Shown: positions 35,543 to 44,406, counted from the stretch's first letter. The stretch is DNA of 64,000 nucleotides from Granulicella aggregans (GCF_025685565.1 NZ_JAGSYE010000001.1:1984001-2048000), one strand, 5' to 3'. Program-made: numbers and translations. Notes: generated from the letters alone by a model not told the origin.

Positions 35543-37510
35543 CTAATTCGGCAAAATTGGTGGCAGGTTACGAGCAGTCAGTTGCGCGATGTCCAAGAGT
35601 TGCGGCGGGGCCTTCCCATCCGGGGTAACGGCGGTTAGAGCATCCCGGAACATCGTGTTGCAGAATGGGCAGGCGGTGCCTACCCTCTGAGCCCCCGTGT
35701 CGGCTAATTCCTTTGCGCGGACGTGGCTGACCCGCTCGCCGTGCTCTTCGCCCAGGAAGGCGAGACCGCCGCCGGCACCGCAGCAGAAGCTGCGTTCGTG
35801 GCTGCGTGGAGCTTCAACAAGTGCGCCGGCTAATTCGACGATCTCGCGCGGCTGCTCGTAGACGTCTCGATAACGGCCGAGGTAGCAGGGGTCGTGATAG
35901 ACGATGTCACCACCGTCGGACTGTTTCGGCAGGCGATCTTTGTGACGCGCCATGAACTCGGAGTGGTGCTCAATCTCCGGCGCAATGCCGTACTCCCGCC
36001 AATCATTTGATATTGTCCGGACGCAGTGCGGGCAGATGGCAACGATCTTCTGGACCTTGGCCGTTTCAAGAGCTTTCAGTCCGTGTTCCGCCAGCGTTTG
36101 GAAGACGAGGTCGTTGCCTAAGCGGCGTGCTGGATCGCCCGTGCATTTTTCTTTCTTCAACACGCCGAAGGTGGTTCCAAGGAAGTCCATGACGCGTGCG
36201 AAGTCGGCGATGATCTCGCGACCCTTGGGGTCGTATCCACCCATGCAGCCGAGCCACAGGCAGTACTCCTGCGTGCCGTCGAAGATGGGAATGCCCTGTT
36301 TCGCGATGAACTTATCGCGTTCGCTGGCGCTCAGACCGAGCGCATTGCCATTCTTCTCAAGCGCGAGGAAGAGCTTCGTTCCGTAGGTATCTTCCCACGC
36401 CCCGGTGTTGGTGGCCCCACGGCGGAGGCCTACGATGATTGGCAGATGCTGGATTCCGACGGGACACTGGAACTCGCAACTGCCGCAGGTGGTGCATTGG
36501 AAGGCAGCTTCCATCGAAAGATGGCTGCCGCTGGCCCCGTTAGCTGCAGTCTCGACCAGCAGCAGCGAATCAGACGCCGCGCCAAACTCGTTGAGGTATC
36601 CCCGCATTCCAAGGATGATCTCCTTCGGATTGAGTACCTTGCCGGTAGTGGCAGCAGGGCAGTGCTCGGTACAGCGGCCGCATTCAACACAGCTATAGGC
36701 CTGCAGCGCGATCAACTGAGTTACGTCTTTGCCGGCAACCAGGCCGAAGTCCTCATCTCCAGCGAGCGGTGGGATCTTCGAAAATCCATCGCGTTTGAGG
36801 AATACCGTCAGTGGACTGAGGACAAGGTGCAGGTGCTTGGTGTGCGGGATCAAGGGAAGAAAGACCAGCAGCGCCAGCGTGTGAGTCCACCATAGAGCTT
36901 TGATGGCAGGAGAGCCTTCAGCCGCGAAGAACGCACCAAGATAGGTCACCATCAGCAGAAAGATGAGAAAGGAGATGAAGCCGGACTCGTAAGAGAGTTT
37001 CTTGCCGAGCCAGATAGGACGGATGAAGAACCGGCGCACGAAGAGGGAAGTGATCGAGACGGCGACCAGCACCGCCCAGACGGCGGCAAAGTCGAAGTAG
37101 AACTTCCCGACGAGGCTCTCAGGCGGCAGGAAGCCCAGCCGCAGACCCGCGGCGAAGTGGTTCAGGCTGACCAGCGCGAACGCCAGAAAACCCCAGAAGA
37201 CGAAGGCATGCGCGATGCCGGGAGCGGGCCGCTGCTCGATGACCTTAGCCTGGCAAAGGACCTCCCAGAAGAACTCCCACATTCGACGGCCGAGGGGGTG
37301 AAGGCTGAAGTCCTGATCTTTCTTTGCCTGCAGAATCGTCCGCAGGATGGGCCCGAAGCGCCAGAAAAAGAGTCCGCCTGAAAGCAGGATGCAGGCAGCA
37401 AAAAGGCCCATCTCCAGGACGGAGAAATGGGCCGGTTCTGCGAAGACAGGTATGAAAAAGGTGCCCGGCAACGCAGCCAGACAAGACGAAGCGGAGTGTA
37501 CAGCCACCAT
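35543..37510 (-). CDS. fadF: FadF/EMO-type membrane iron-sulfur protein (ETF:menaquinone oxidoreductase-like)
   Basis: Inner-membrane protein of about 655 residues that probably moves electrons from reduced ETF to menaquinone. The N-terminal about 230 residues have several membrane helices of the nitrate-reductase-gamma kind with heme-ligand-like His. Two 4Fe-4S motifs follow (CVECGRCTEHCP and CTTCGSCEFQCP), then two CCG domains: CLWLGCMGGYD...CTGDP...CPHC and CYLGRY...CCGAGGG...CPFC. This order is that of Bacillus FadF and Syntrophomonas EMO. GTG/ATG choices exist up to 37558; ATG 37510 is used here. It shares strand and likely regulation with etfBA. Confidence 0.9.
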   Translation of the reverse strand: MVAVHSASSCLAALPGTFFIPVFAEPAHFSVLEMGLFAACILLSGGLFFWRFGPILRTILQAKKDQDFSLHPLGRRMWEFFWEVLCQAKVIEQRPAPGIAHAFVFWGFLAFALVSLNHFAAGLRLGFLPPESLVGKFYFDFAAVWAVLVAVSITSLFVRRFFIRPIWLGKKLSYESGFISFLIFLLMVTYLGAFFAAEGSPAIKALWWTHTLALLVFLPLIPHTKHLHLVLSPLTVFLKRDGFSKIPPLAGDEDFGLVAGKDVTQLIALQAYSCVECGRCTEHCPAATTGKVLNPKEIILGMRGYLNEFGAASDSLLLVETAANGASGSHLSMEAAFQCTTCGSCEFQCPVGIQHLPIIVGLRRGATNTGAWEDTYGTKLFLALEKNGNALGLSASERDKFIAKQGIPIFDGTQEYCLWLGCMGGYDPKGREIIADFARVMDFLGTTFGVLKKEKCTGDPARRLGNDLVFQTLAEHGLKALETAKVQKIVAICPHCVRTISNDWREYGIAPEIEHHSEFMARHKDRLPKQSDGGDIVYHDPCYLGRYRDVYEQPREIVELAGALVEAPRSHERSFCCGAGGGLAFLGEEHGERVSHVRAKELADTGAQRVGTACPFCNTMFRDALTAVTPDGKAPPQLLDIAQLTARNLPPILPN

Positions 37511-37613
37511 CTGAACCCATCCCGCCGGGCGGCACCTGTACTGGCGCACCGCTCGCAATCACAACGACTGTAGCAGGAGGCTTTGAATTCTTCAGCGGCC
37601 AGCGAAAGAAAGC

Positions 37614-37898
37614 CTAATAGCTGATGAACTCGGTGCTCCCACGGCGTAGACGAAGTCCGGTAAGGCCGAAGAACGTCGCCAGAATCAGCGTGGTCGCGTT
37701 CCAGTAAGCGACAGGATGAGCCCAGCCCGGAGAGTAGGTAAGATCCTGACCCGTCCAAAGTGTCAGCAGCGTCGACACGATGAGGCACTGGAAGCAAATA
37801 ACCAGGAAGAGCTGGCCACGACGGCGGCGCTTGTCCAGGTGTTCGACTTCGTCCGGGGTAAGGTTCCGTTCCTTCGGGCTCAGCAGCATGTTCGCCAT
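37614..37898 (-). CDS. Small two-helix membrane protein upstream of the FadF-type gene (94 aa)
   Basis: Unrecognised 94-residue protein with a charged cytoplasmic start (about residues 1-28, many Lys/Arg/Glu) and two membrane segments, LFLVICFQCLIVSTLLTLW and WNATTLILATFFGLTGL. AGGAGAG lies about 11 bases before ATG 37898. It is the first gene after the second FadR-like site and is followed by the FadF-type gene on the same strand, so it may be a small subunit or assembly factor of the quinone-reducing complex (inference from position only). Confidence 0.65.
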   Translation of the reverse strand: MANMLLSPKERNLTPDEVEHLDKRRRRGQLFLVICFQCLIVSTLLTLWTGQDLTYSPGWAHPVAYWNATTLILATFFGLTGLRLRRGSTEFISY

Positions 37899-38019
37899 CG
37901 GTCTTGTTCTCTCCTGCGTCGGTTCAGTACAGACCCATTAAATCACAGCTTGCTCATCTTGTTGATCTAACGGCTGCCGGTGCATTCGATTTGGGAGTTC
38001 CGTCTACGCAGCGAAGCAT

Positions 38020-38036
38020 AAATGAATACTCATTCA
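38020..38036. promoter_or_regulatory. FadR-like (TetR-family) operator upstream of the FadF module
   Basis: AAATGAATACTCATTCA is repeated here exactly as upstream of etfB. With its flanks the complement reads TGAATGAGTATTCATTTA, 17 of 18 positions of the Bacillus FadR operator. It lies 122 bases before the start of the 94-residue membrane protein gene, in the only intergenic gap upstream of that unit. Confidence 0.72.
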
Positions 38037-38067
38037 TCCGTAAAGCTGGAATCGATGAAGCCCTGCT

Positions 38068-39822
38068 CTACTCGTCCAGCGAGCGCCAGGCTTCGCCTAC
38101 CCAGTGCTTTACCAGACGCAGGCCGGTTCTTTTCTCGTTGTCGACCGGCTGCTTTGCCCCATCGATCTCCAAGCCATTGCCACCCGGCCCGGGCCCCGGT
38201 GAATGCGCCAGGTAATCCTGGGCTGGCAAGCCGCCGTGTCGCGCCAAGATGGAGGTCAGCTGCGCCTCGTCGACACCATTCTTACGGACGAGCCAGCACT
38301 CCTGGTCGCCCTCCCATCCCGGTTCATGTTTCCAACTCCTGTAGCGGGTATTGCCTGCCGGCAGCAGCCAAAGCTGGTAGTTCGCCAGGTCCGCGCCCGC
38401 AAGCACATTCCGCGTCATGTGCTTCCATGTCCGGGTAGTGTAAGGGACATCCCAATCCGCGTGGCGGAAGCAGTCAATATCTCCGCCTGTGTAGACCAGG
38501 ATCAGGTCCGGCTTGATCTGCTCCACGTCCGAGGGCTTGAAGAGCCGCTTTGCATAATCTGCCGTATTCAACCCCCAGGGGTCGTACACGGCCCAGTGCG
38601 AGTAGTACGTGACCAGCCCCGCTTCGCTCAGGATCAGCTTGCCGGGCGGCAGGTTCGCCATCTCCTGCGCGATCGCGCGCCGGTTGTCGTACTGCAGAAC
38701 GTATGCGTACTTGCCTTCAGTGAACCAGATGCGTGCGATCAGCATCACCCACAGGAGCACGCTTAGACGCAGCAGCGTCGGTGCCTTCGGGCGCAGTTCC
38801 GTCCAGTTCATCGCGATCAGCAGTGCCGTCCCGATCGGTAGATAGATAAAGAACCGGTGGCCGACGTTCTGGTCGAGCCGCATGGCGAGGTAAAACAGGT
38901 TCGGCAGCACCACGATGCACAACAGGACAGCCCGGTTCCGTGCGTCAGCTAGACGCCCGCGCATTGCATACACCAGCACCACCAGCGAGAAGAGGCCAAG
39001 CAGCTTCCATTGCTTCAGCGAGGTCTCGACGAACAGATGCCAGATGCGCGGCGCACTTGCCTTCACCAGGAAGGGCAGCGGCAGCATCTGGCCGAAGTAA
39101 TGCCAGCGCCAGACGAAGTAGCAGAGCCCCGGCACGACGAACAACGCCGTGTAAAGCGCCAGCCGCCTCAAACGAGCCGGATAGATCACCAGGCCGGCAA
39201 TCAGCAAGGGAACGACAAATACCACCCCGTCCGGACGGAAGAGGCAAAGCACCAGGCCGGCGAGCGCCATCGCTGCATCGTTTCGTTGAAGAAAGAAGTA
39301 CACGAACGCAATCAGCAGATAAGCGAACGGGAGGCTTGAAAATCCCCCGATAGCCGCCACGATCTGCGGCATCAGGGCGATGGTGCCCACGACAAAAAAC
39401 AGGGAGAGCAACTTTGGCTTGCGCCCCGCGATCCGGATCAGGAGGTCTGCCAGTAGCAGAATCGAGGCGACGTTCAGCACCGCGACCAGCCACATCGGAT
39501 CGATGTGAAGCTTCATGCCCAGCGAGATCAGCACCATCCAGGCGAAGTCGGTCGCGCCTTCAGCGCGCGGACCCATCGGAATGAAGGTGATGGCTCCATG
39601 GACGGCCAGGTTCCGGCTGAACTGGAAGAGGATCGCCGCATCTTCGGCCGGAAGGAACAGCTTCGGAGTCAGCAGCAGAAGCAGCGATGCCATCGCACCA
39701 TACACTGCGATGGCCCAGACCAGTACCTTATCGAAAAGCGTCCATCCGGGAATCCGAGTTGGGTTCGGCCCTCGGTTCGGCTCAACTGAATTCAAATTGG
39801 CAGGGGAGTCCGACAGCAGCAT
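38068..39822 (-). CDS. Polytopic membrane glycosyltransferase-like protein (GT-C type)
   Basis: Inner-membrane protein of about 584 residues with roughly 10-12 helices and a soluble C-terminal domain of about 190 residues. In the first large outside loop the acidic residues of PAEDAAILFQFSRN and the following GPRAEGATDFAWMVLI resemble the catalytic loop and EGxTxFLW-type motif of bacterial GT-C enzymes related to AftB, which use polyprenyl-phosphate sugars. ATG 39822 is preferred to TTG 39858. It stands alone, convergent with nothing and upstream of the FadF module; the acceptor is unknown. Confidence 0.72.
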   Translation of the reverse strand: MLLSDSPANLNSVEPNRGPNPTRIPGWTLFDKVLVWAIAVYGAMASLLLLLTPKLFLPAEDAAILFQFSRNLAVHGAITFIPMGPRAEGATDFAWMVLISLGMKLHIDPMWLVAVLNVASILLLADLLIRIAGRKPKLLSLFFVVGTIALMPQIVAAIGGFSSLPFAYLLIAFVYFFLQRNDAAMALAGLVLCLFRPDGVVFVVPLLIAGLVIYPARLRRLALYTALFVVPGLCYFVWRWHYFGQMLPLPFLVKASAPRIWHLFVETSLKQWKLLGLFSLVVLVYAMRGRLADARNRAVLLCIVVLPNLFYLAMRLDQNVGHRFFIYLPIGTALLIAMNWTELRPKAPTLLRLSVLLWVMLIARIWFTEGKYAYVLQYDNRRAIAQEMANLPPGKLILSEAGLVTYYSHWAVYDPWGLNTADYAKRLFKPSDVEQIKPDLILVYTGGDIDCFRHADWDVPYTTRTWKHMTRNVLAGADLANYQLWLLPAGNTRYRSWKHEPGWEGDQECWLVRKNGVDEAQLTSILARHGGLPAQDYLAHSPGPGPGGNGLEIDGAKQPVDNEKRTGLRLVKHWVGEAWRSLDE

Positions 39823-40049
39823 GGGTGGTTGGCCTTTCCGGCTTCTTGCACATTGCAAACGCTGAGCTAATTGTTATTTGAATTAGGCTTCGGTGCGTCG
39901 ATTATAGCAACGCGCTCCAAGCGTCCGACCGCAGGCGCAGAGACTCGACGTACTCCTCGGTAACCCGGCCAACAGGCTCGGCCTCAAGTCATCTGCGAAA
40001 GTTTTGGAAGGTCATGTAGCCCCGCCGCTGCTGACCTTCTTCGCCATCG

Positions 40050-40086
40050 GGCTGCCGGAGGGATCGATGGATCCTCTCCGGCAGCC
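40050..40086. terminator. Strong hairpin downstream of the zinc-ribbon gene
   Basis: GGCTGCCGGAG at 40050-40060 pairs perfectly with 40076-40086, and the interior GGATC/GATCC adds five more pairs around GATG. It lies 13 bases after the stop of the minus-strand zinc-ribbon gene. It lacks a clear T-run, so termination may be weak or the hairpin may stabilise the mRNA end. Confidence 0.45.
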
Positions 40087-40099
40087 CCGACTTTGTGCT

Positions 40100-40372
40100 C
40101 TAGAGGAACGCCACCGACTGAACGCTGGTCACATCGAACCGCTTGCGGCAGCGAATGTTCTTGCAGCCGAGCATGTCGTCGCGACGGACCATGTAGCTTT
40201 GGGCCTTGGCGAAGCGAGCACGGTCGCGGTCGTCGGCGCCGCGCGGTAACTGGGCCTTCTTGCGGCGAACCAGCCAACTCACCTCGTACTCTCCCGGCTG
40301 GCCGCAGTGCGGACAGGTCATCGTGTGGGTGCGGTTCTCGGGCCGTTCATCAAAAAAATCACGTTCTTCCAT
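40100..40372 (-). CDS. Small zinc-ribbon protein (90 aa)
   Basis: Hydrophilic 90-residue cytosolic protein with two Cys pairs, CPHCG near residue 20 and CKNIRC near residue 70, spaced as a zinc ribbon; the linker is rich in Arg/Asp (PRGADDRDRARFAKAQ). AGGGGAGA lies about 7 bases before ATG 40372, a strong RBS. I do not recognise a named family; RNA or protein binding is the usual role of such ribbons. It is monocistronic and divergent from the 60-residue gene at 40491. Confidence 0.72.
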   Translation of the reverse strand: MEERDFFDERPENRTHTMTCPHCGQPGEYEVSWLVRRKKAQLPRGADDRDRARFAKAQSYMVRRDDMLGCKNIRCRKRFDVTSVQSVAFL

Positions 40373-40490
40373 GCCTGATCTCCCCTGGGGTTACAGGCGC
40401 AACGGTGCAATTGCGCCTCCAGTATCTTAGGCCTTGTGCGGGCCAGAGTGAAGTAGGGGATAATGACCGAGGCTCTGGAAAGAAAGTGCG

Positions 40491-40673
40491 ATGAAGAAGG
40501 CAAAAAAGAGGGTGTTCTCGATTGTGAAGGCGGTGAAGGAGAACGCGCGGGACCGCGTAGGCACGCCGCCGCCCGAGCGCGTGATTCCTGATCCGAAGCA
40601 GAAGCTCGCGGCGAAACCAAAGCATAAAGAGACGCTGGCCGACCTGCTGGAGAAGCGGGACGGCGACGTCTAA
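40491..40673 (+). CDS. Small basic hypothetical protein (60 aa)
   Basis: Lys/Arg-rich 60-residue protein (about one third Lys plus Arg) with a helical N-terminus and a short acidic C-terminal helix (LADLLEKRDGDV). No signal peptide, membrane segment or Cys. It starts 118 bases from the divergent zinc-ribbon gene and ends 43 bases before the SIMPL gene on the same strand. The protein-like composition and orderly spacing support it; function is unknown. Confidence 0.5.
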   Translation: MKKAKKRVFSIVKAVKENARDRVGTPPPERVIPDPKQKLAAKPKHKETLADLLEKRDGDV

Positions 40674-40716
40674 CCCACCTGCGGCTATTGCCGCTTGAAC
40701 TCTTGAACGGGGGATT

Positions 40717-41439
40717 ATGTACAGGATCGGACTTACGGCAGTCGCGATTGCGGCGATGACGTTTGCGGCACAATCGCAGACGATTCAGGTGAACAAGGAC
40801 AATCGGACGATCGCGATTACGACGACGGACGAGGCGCAGGCCGTTGCGGATCGGGCGGTAGTTTCAGTGGGCTACACCGTCTACGGGGCCGATCAGGATT
40901 CGACTTATGCCGAGGCTTCGAAGAGTTCGAACGCGATCATGAAGGCGCTGAAAGATGCTGGAGTCAAGCCGGAGCAGATTGAGAGCACAGAGCAGAACCT
41001 CTCGGGCATCGGCGATGAGGACAAGCCGCGATACAGCAAGGGGATTCGATTCGTGGCTTCTCAGGGATGGACGGTTACGGTGCCAGCGGATGCGGCTGCG
41101 GATACGCTGCATGTCGCGGTCACCGCTGGAGCGAATAACAGCGGGAACATCAACTGGCAGCTTGCGGATGACTCGAAGCTCGAGAGCGAGGCGGCGGAGA
41201 AGGCGCTGATTCACGCGAAGCAAATTGCGGAACGGATGACCAAAGGGTTGGGCGTAACGCTGGGGCCGCTCGTGTATGCGAGCAACCAAACACCCCCGAG
41301 GCCCGGGATCTTTGGAGTGCTGAATACCGATTCGGCGAGTATGAGCAGGGTGCTCAATAAAAATCTCAAGCCGCTGGCGATTCGACCGGAGAAGATATCG
41401 AAGTCGGCGACCGTCTATGCGGTGTTTTCGCTTCAGTAG
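40717..41439 (+). CDS. SIMPL-domain (DUF541/YggE-like) exported protein
   Basis: Periplasmic protein of 240 residues. A signal peptide (LTAVAIAAMTFAAQSQ) leads into a SIMPL domain: DEAQAVADRAVVSVGYTVYG, SNAIMKALKDAGVKPEQIES, and the second half with AEKALIHAKQIAERMTKGLGVTLG. This is the E. coli YggE family, linked to oxidative stress tolerance but with no known reaction. Length and domain order are standard. It is followed after 56 bases by the M50-like gene on the same strand. Confidence 0.9.
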   Translation: MYRIGLTAVAIAAMTFAAQSQTIQVNKDNRTIAITTTDEAQAVADRAVVSVGYTVYGADQDSTYAEASKSSNAIMKALKDAGVKPEQIESTEQNLSGIGDEDKPRYSKGIRFVASQGWTVTVPADAAADTLHVAVTAGANNSGNINWQLADDSKLESEAAEKALIHAKQIAERMTKGLGVTLGPLVYASNQTPPRPGIFGVLNTDSASMSRVLNKNLKPLAIRPEKISKSATVYAVFSLQ

Positions 41440-41495
41440 CCTGCTGCACCTCCGGGCTTCCCGCGTCGAACTCATGCTTCCGATAAGCTGGAGGT

Positions 41496-42191
41496 ATGAG
41501 TCAGGACGTTGCACTCGCAATCTTTGAATTTGTTGTTCTCCTGTTAGCGATCTCCATCCACGATGCGGCGCAGGCGTGGATGGCCGCCCGCCTCGGCGAC
41601 CCCACCGCCAAAATGCTGGGCCGGATGACGTTGAACCCGGTCAAGCACTTCGACCTGCTGGGGACGCTGATCTGGCCGGCTCTGTTTATCTTCCGCAGCC
41701 CGCTGGTGCTCGGCTGGGGCAAGCCCATCCCCATCACGACTCGTAACCTCAAGCGCTACAAAGACGAGATGTTCATCTATCTCACCGGGCCGCTCGCGCA
41801 TCTGGCGGCTGCTGCGGTCTGCCTGCTGATCCTGGTGGTGCTCAAGCACACAGTTGCCGGCACGACCGAATCGCTCGATATCGCCTCGCGGCTCGCCTTC
41901 CGCGACCCCATGGTCTCGACGCTCGACCTGCCGCCGGTCTTCCCCATTCTGCTGTTTCTCTATTACGGCATCCTCGTAAACCTTCTGCTCTTCGCTTTCA
42001 ACCTGGTGCCATTGCCGTCGCTCGACGGCGGTAAGGTACTGCGCTATTTCCTGCCCTACAACGCCCAGCAGACCTTCGACAGCTGGAGCTTTTACCTCAT
42101 GATCGCCTTCTTTTTCATTGGTTTCCGGATCATCCTCTTCATTCTTGTTCCCATGCTGACGATATTCGACAACGTCCTGAACGCGCTTTAG
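41496..42191 (+). CDS. Site-2 protease (M50) family membrane protein with altered active site
   Basis: Integral membrane protein of 231 residues with about five helices. The family skeleton is plain: ARLGDPTAKMLGRMTLNPVKHFDLLGTL, GWGKPIPI, and the third metal-ligand motif NLVPLPSLDGGKVL (Asp near residue 177). But the HExxH zinc-binding motif is changed to His22-Asp-Ala-Ala-Gln26, so the catalytic Glu and the second His are lost. It may be an inactive homologue or use a different metal geometry. It precedes trpS by 47 bases on the same strand. Confidence 0.85.
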   Translation: MSQDVALAIFEFVVLLLAISIHDAAQAWMAARLGDPTAKMLGRMTLNPVKHFDLLGTLIWPALFIFRSPLVLGWGKPIPITTRNLKRYKDEMFIYLTGPLAHLAAAAVCLLILVVLKHTVAGTTESLDIASRLAFRDPMVSTLDLPPVFPILLFLYYGILVNLLLFAFNLVPLPSLDGGKVLRYFLPYNAQQTFDSWSFYLMIAFFFIGFRIILFILVPMLTIFDNVLNAL

Positions 42192-42238
42192 GTCAGGCCG
42201 ATCAAGTACCATAAAGTTTTTGAGGAATTCGGCAGGGA

Positions 42239-43348
42239 ATGACACTTTCGACGACTGAATCAGGGCAAAATCCGGCGAGCACCGGCGAACGGCCGCGCGT
42301 ACTGAGCGGAATGCGGCCGACAGGAAAGCTGCATCTCGGCAATTACATGGGAGCGCTCTACAACTGGGTGAAGTTGCAGCATGAGTACGAGTGCTACTTC
42401 TTTCTTGCCGACTACCATGCGCTGACCACCGACTACGCCGACACCAGCAAGATCAAGGAGAACCGGAGCGACGTGCTGCTGGATTTTCTGGCGGGTGGCC
42501 TTGACCCGAAACTATGCACGATCTTCGCCCAGAGCGCGGTTCCGGCCCACTTTGAGCTTCATGTCCTGCTCAGCAACATCACGCCGCTCTCCTGGCTGGA
42601 GCGTGTACCCAGCTACAAGGACCAGCAGGAGCAGTTGCGCGAGAAAGACCTCGCAACCTACGGTTTCCTCGGCTACCCGCTGCTGCAGTCTGCGGACATT
42701 TTGCTTTACAAGCCGAAGTACGTGCCGGTGGGACAGGATCAGGCCGCGCACGTTGAGATCACGCGCGAGATCGCCCGGCGCTTTAACCATATCTACGGCG
42801 CGCGCGAGGATCAGGCCCTTGGATCGGCGCACTCCGATAAGGAGAAGCTGGCAGAGGAGCTCTCTTCTCCCGCTTCGATAATCCTTCCTGAGCCCGATGT
42901 ACTGCTGACGCCCTCGCCCAAGCTCCCTGGCCTCGATGGCCGCAAGATGTCGAAGAGCTACGGCAACACGATTCTGCTCTCAGAAGAGGAGCCAGTGCTC
43001 CGGCAGAAGCTGAAGGGCATGGTCACCGATCCGGCGCGCGTGCGCCGTACCGATCCCGGCAATCCGGAAGTATGCCCGGTCTTCGATCTGCATAAGGTCT
43101 TCTCGAGTGAAGAAGTAAAGGCCGAGGCCTCTGAGGGCTGTCGCACCGCAGGTATCGGCTGCATCCAGTGCAAGGGTTGGCTGGCGGACGCGGTGGTTAG
43201 GGAACTGGTTCCGATCCAGGAGCGTCGTCGCTACTTCGAGGCCAATCCGGACGAAGTTGCGTCGATTCTGCAGGCAGGAAATGCGCGCGCCAACGAGCGT
43301 GCCAACCAGACGCTGCAGGAAGTTCGCGTCGCGATGGGTGTCGACTAG
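42239..43348 (+). CDS. trpS: Tryptophan--tRNA ligase
   Basis: Class I aminoacyl-tRNA synthetase of 369 residues charging tRNA-Trp. The HIGH-type motif is in GKLHLGNYMGAL and the KMSKS motif in DGRKMSKSYGN; the family-specific QSADILLYKPKYVPVGQDQAAHVE-type helix is complete. The N-terminal about 20 residues are an extra Ser/Thr-rich leader. The C-terminal part (CRTAGIGCIQCKGWLAD) has three Cys. It is followed by scpA after two bases, so both are probably on one message. Confidence 0.96.
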   Translation: MTLSTTESGQNPASTGERPRVLSGMRPTGKLHLGNYMGALYNWVKLQHEYECYFFLADYHALTTDYADTSKIKENRSDVLLDFLAGGLDPKLCTIFAQSAVPAHFELHVLLSNITPLSWLERVPSYKDQQEQLREKDLATYGFLGYPLLQSADILLYKPKYVPVGQDQAAHVEITREIARRFNHIYGAREDQALGSAHSDKEKLAEELSSPASIILPEPDVLLTPSPKLPGLDGRKMSKSYGNTILLSEEEPVLRQKLKGMVTDPARVRRTDPGNPEVCPVFDLHKVFSSEEVKAEASEGCRTAGIGCIQCKGWLADAVVRELVPIQERRRYFEANPDEVASILQAGNARANERANQTLQEVRVAMGVD

Positions 43349-43350
43349 CC

Positions 43351-44406
43351 ATGGCTGACGAGATTGTTCAAAACGAGGCTGAAGATCGCGGCGGTCGTGC
43401 AGACGTGAGCGGGGATGCAGGTCCTTCGACTCTGCTGCGCTCCGCTCAGGAAGACGTTTCTGAGGTGGTGCGGGAAGAGGTTAGTGCTGCGGCTCAGGAA
43501 GACGTTGCAGTGGTGTCTCAAGGAGAGCCGCAGGAGCCGTTTGCTTTGGAGCCTCGTCCCATCGCCGCGCCTCCGCCGGAGTCGAAGCGCAGCGACGCGA
43601 AGAAAAACTCGGTGGCCAAGGAAGAGGCGTCGCAGTCGCCGTTCTCCGTCACCGTGGGGCAGGTCTATGACGGCCCTTTCGACCTGCTGCTCGACCTGAT
43701 CCGCAAGCAGAACATCGACATCTACGACATTCCGATCTCTCAGATCACGTCGCAGTTCCTCGAGTACACGCACCACTTGAAGCAGGTGGATGTGGATTCA
43801 GCGGGCGAGTTCATCTACATGGCTTCGCTGCTCATCCACATCAAGAGCAAGACCATGCTGCCGCGCGACCCGAGCGACGTTACTGGTGTGGACTCCGAAG
43901 ACCCGCGGCGGGAGCTGGTGGAGCGTTTGCTCGAACACGAGCGCTTCAAGGCTGCCGCGCAGATGCTGATGCAGAAACAGCAGATCGAGGACGCAACGTG
44001 GTCAGTTCCCGGCATTCGCGAGTTCCGCGAAGATACCGGTGCTGAACGCGAGATTGCCGCCGACGTACCGGACCTTGTTCGGGTCTTTCAAGACATCCTG
44101 GCGCGGATGCGGTCTCGGCCAGTGTTGAATGTCGATGAGGAATCGGTGACTGTCGCGCAGATGATCGAATACGTAAAGCGCCGGCTGTTGATGGAAGAGA
44201 AGCCTGTCTCGCTGCGCAAGCTGCTGCACCAGACCCACTCGGAGCGCGCGCTGATCTGCATGTTTCTCGCGATGCTGGAGCTGGTAAGGCTACAGGCCGT
44301 CCTGCTGAATCAGCCTGCGTTGATGGGCGACATTCTCATCAAAAAGACGGAGAACTTTGACACGGTCTTCGCGGATCAGGCCCAGACGCGGGACGATTGG
44401 CGATAA
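43351..44406 (+). CDS. scpA: Segregation and condensation protein A with long acidic N-terminal extension
   Basis: Kleisin subunit of the SMC-ScpAB condensin, 351 residues. The core begins near residue 96 (VTVGQVYDGPFDLLLDLIRKQNIDIYDIPIS-type) and runs through the ITSQFLEYTH and MASLLIHIKSKTMLPR helices to a winged-helix C-terminus (SERALICMFLAMLELVRLQAV). The first about 95 residues are an acidic, Gln/Glu/Ala/Pro-rich extension not usual in ScpA, coded by DNA resembling a dispersed repeat. scpB, the usual neighbour, is not next to it. It lies two bases after trpS. Confidence 0.93.
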   Translation: MADEIVQNEAEDRGGRADVSGDAGPSTLLRSAQEDVSEVVREEVSAAAQEDVAVVSQGEPQEPFALEPRPIAAPPPESKRSDAKKNSVAKEEASQSPFSVTVGQVYDGPFDLLLDLIRKQNIDIYDIPISQITSQFLEYTHHLKQVDVDSAGEFIYMASLLIHIKSKTMLPRDPSDVTGVDSEDPRRELVERLLEHERFKAAAQMLMQKQQIEDATWSVPGIREFREDTGAEREIAADVPDLVRVFQDILARMRSRPVLNVDEESVTVAQMIEYVKRRLLMEEKPVSLRKLLHQTHSERALICMFLAMLELVRLQAVLLNQPALMGDILIKKTENFDTVFADQAQTRDDWR

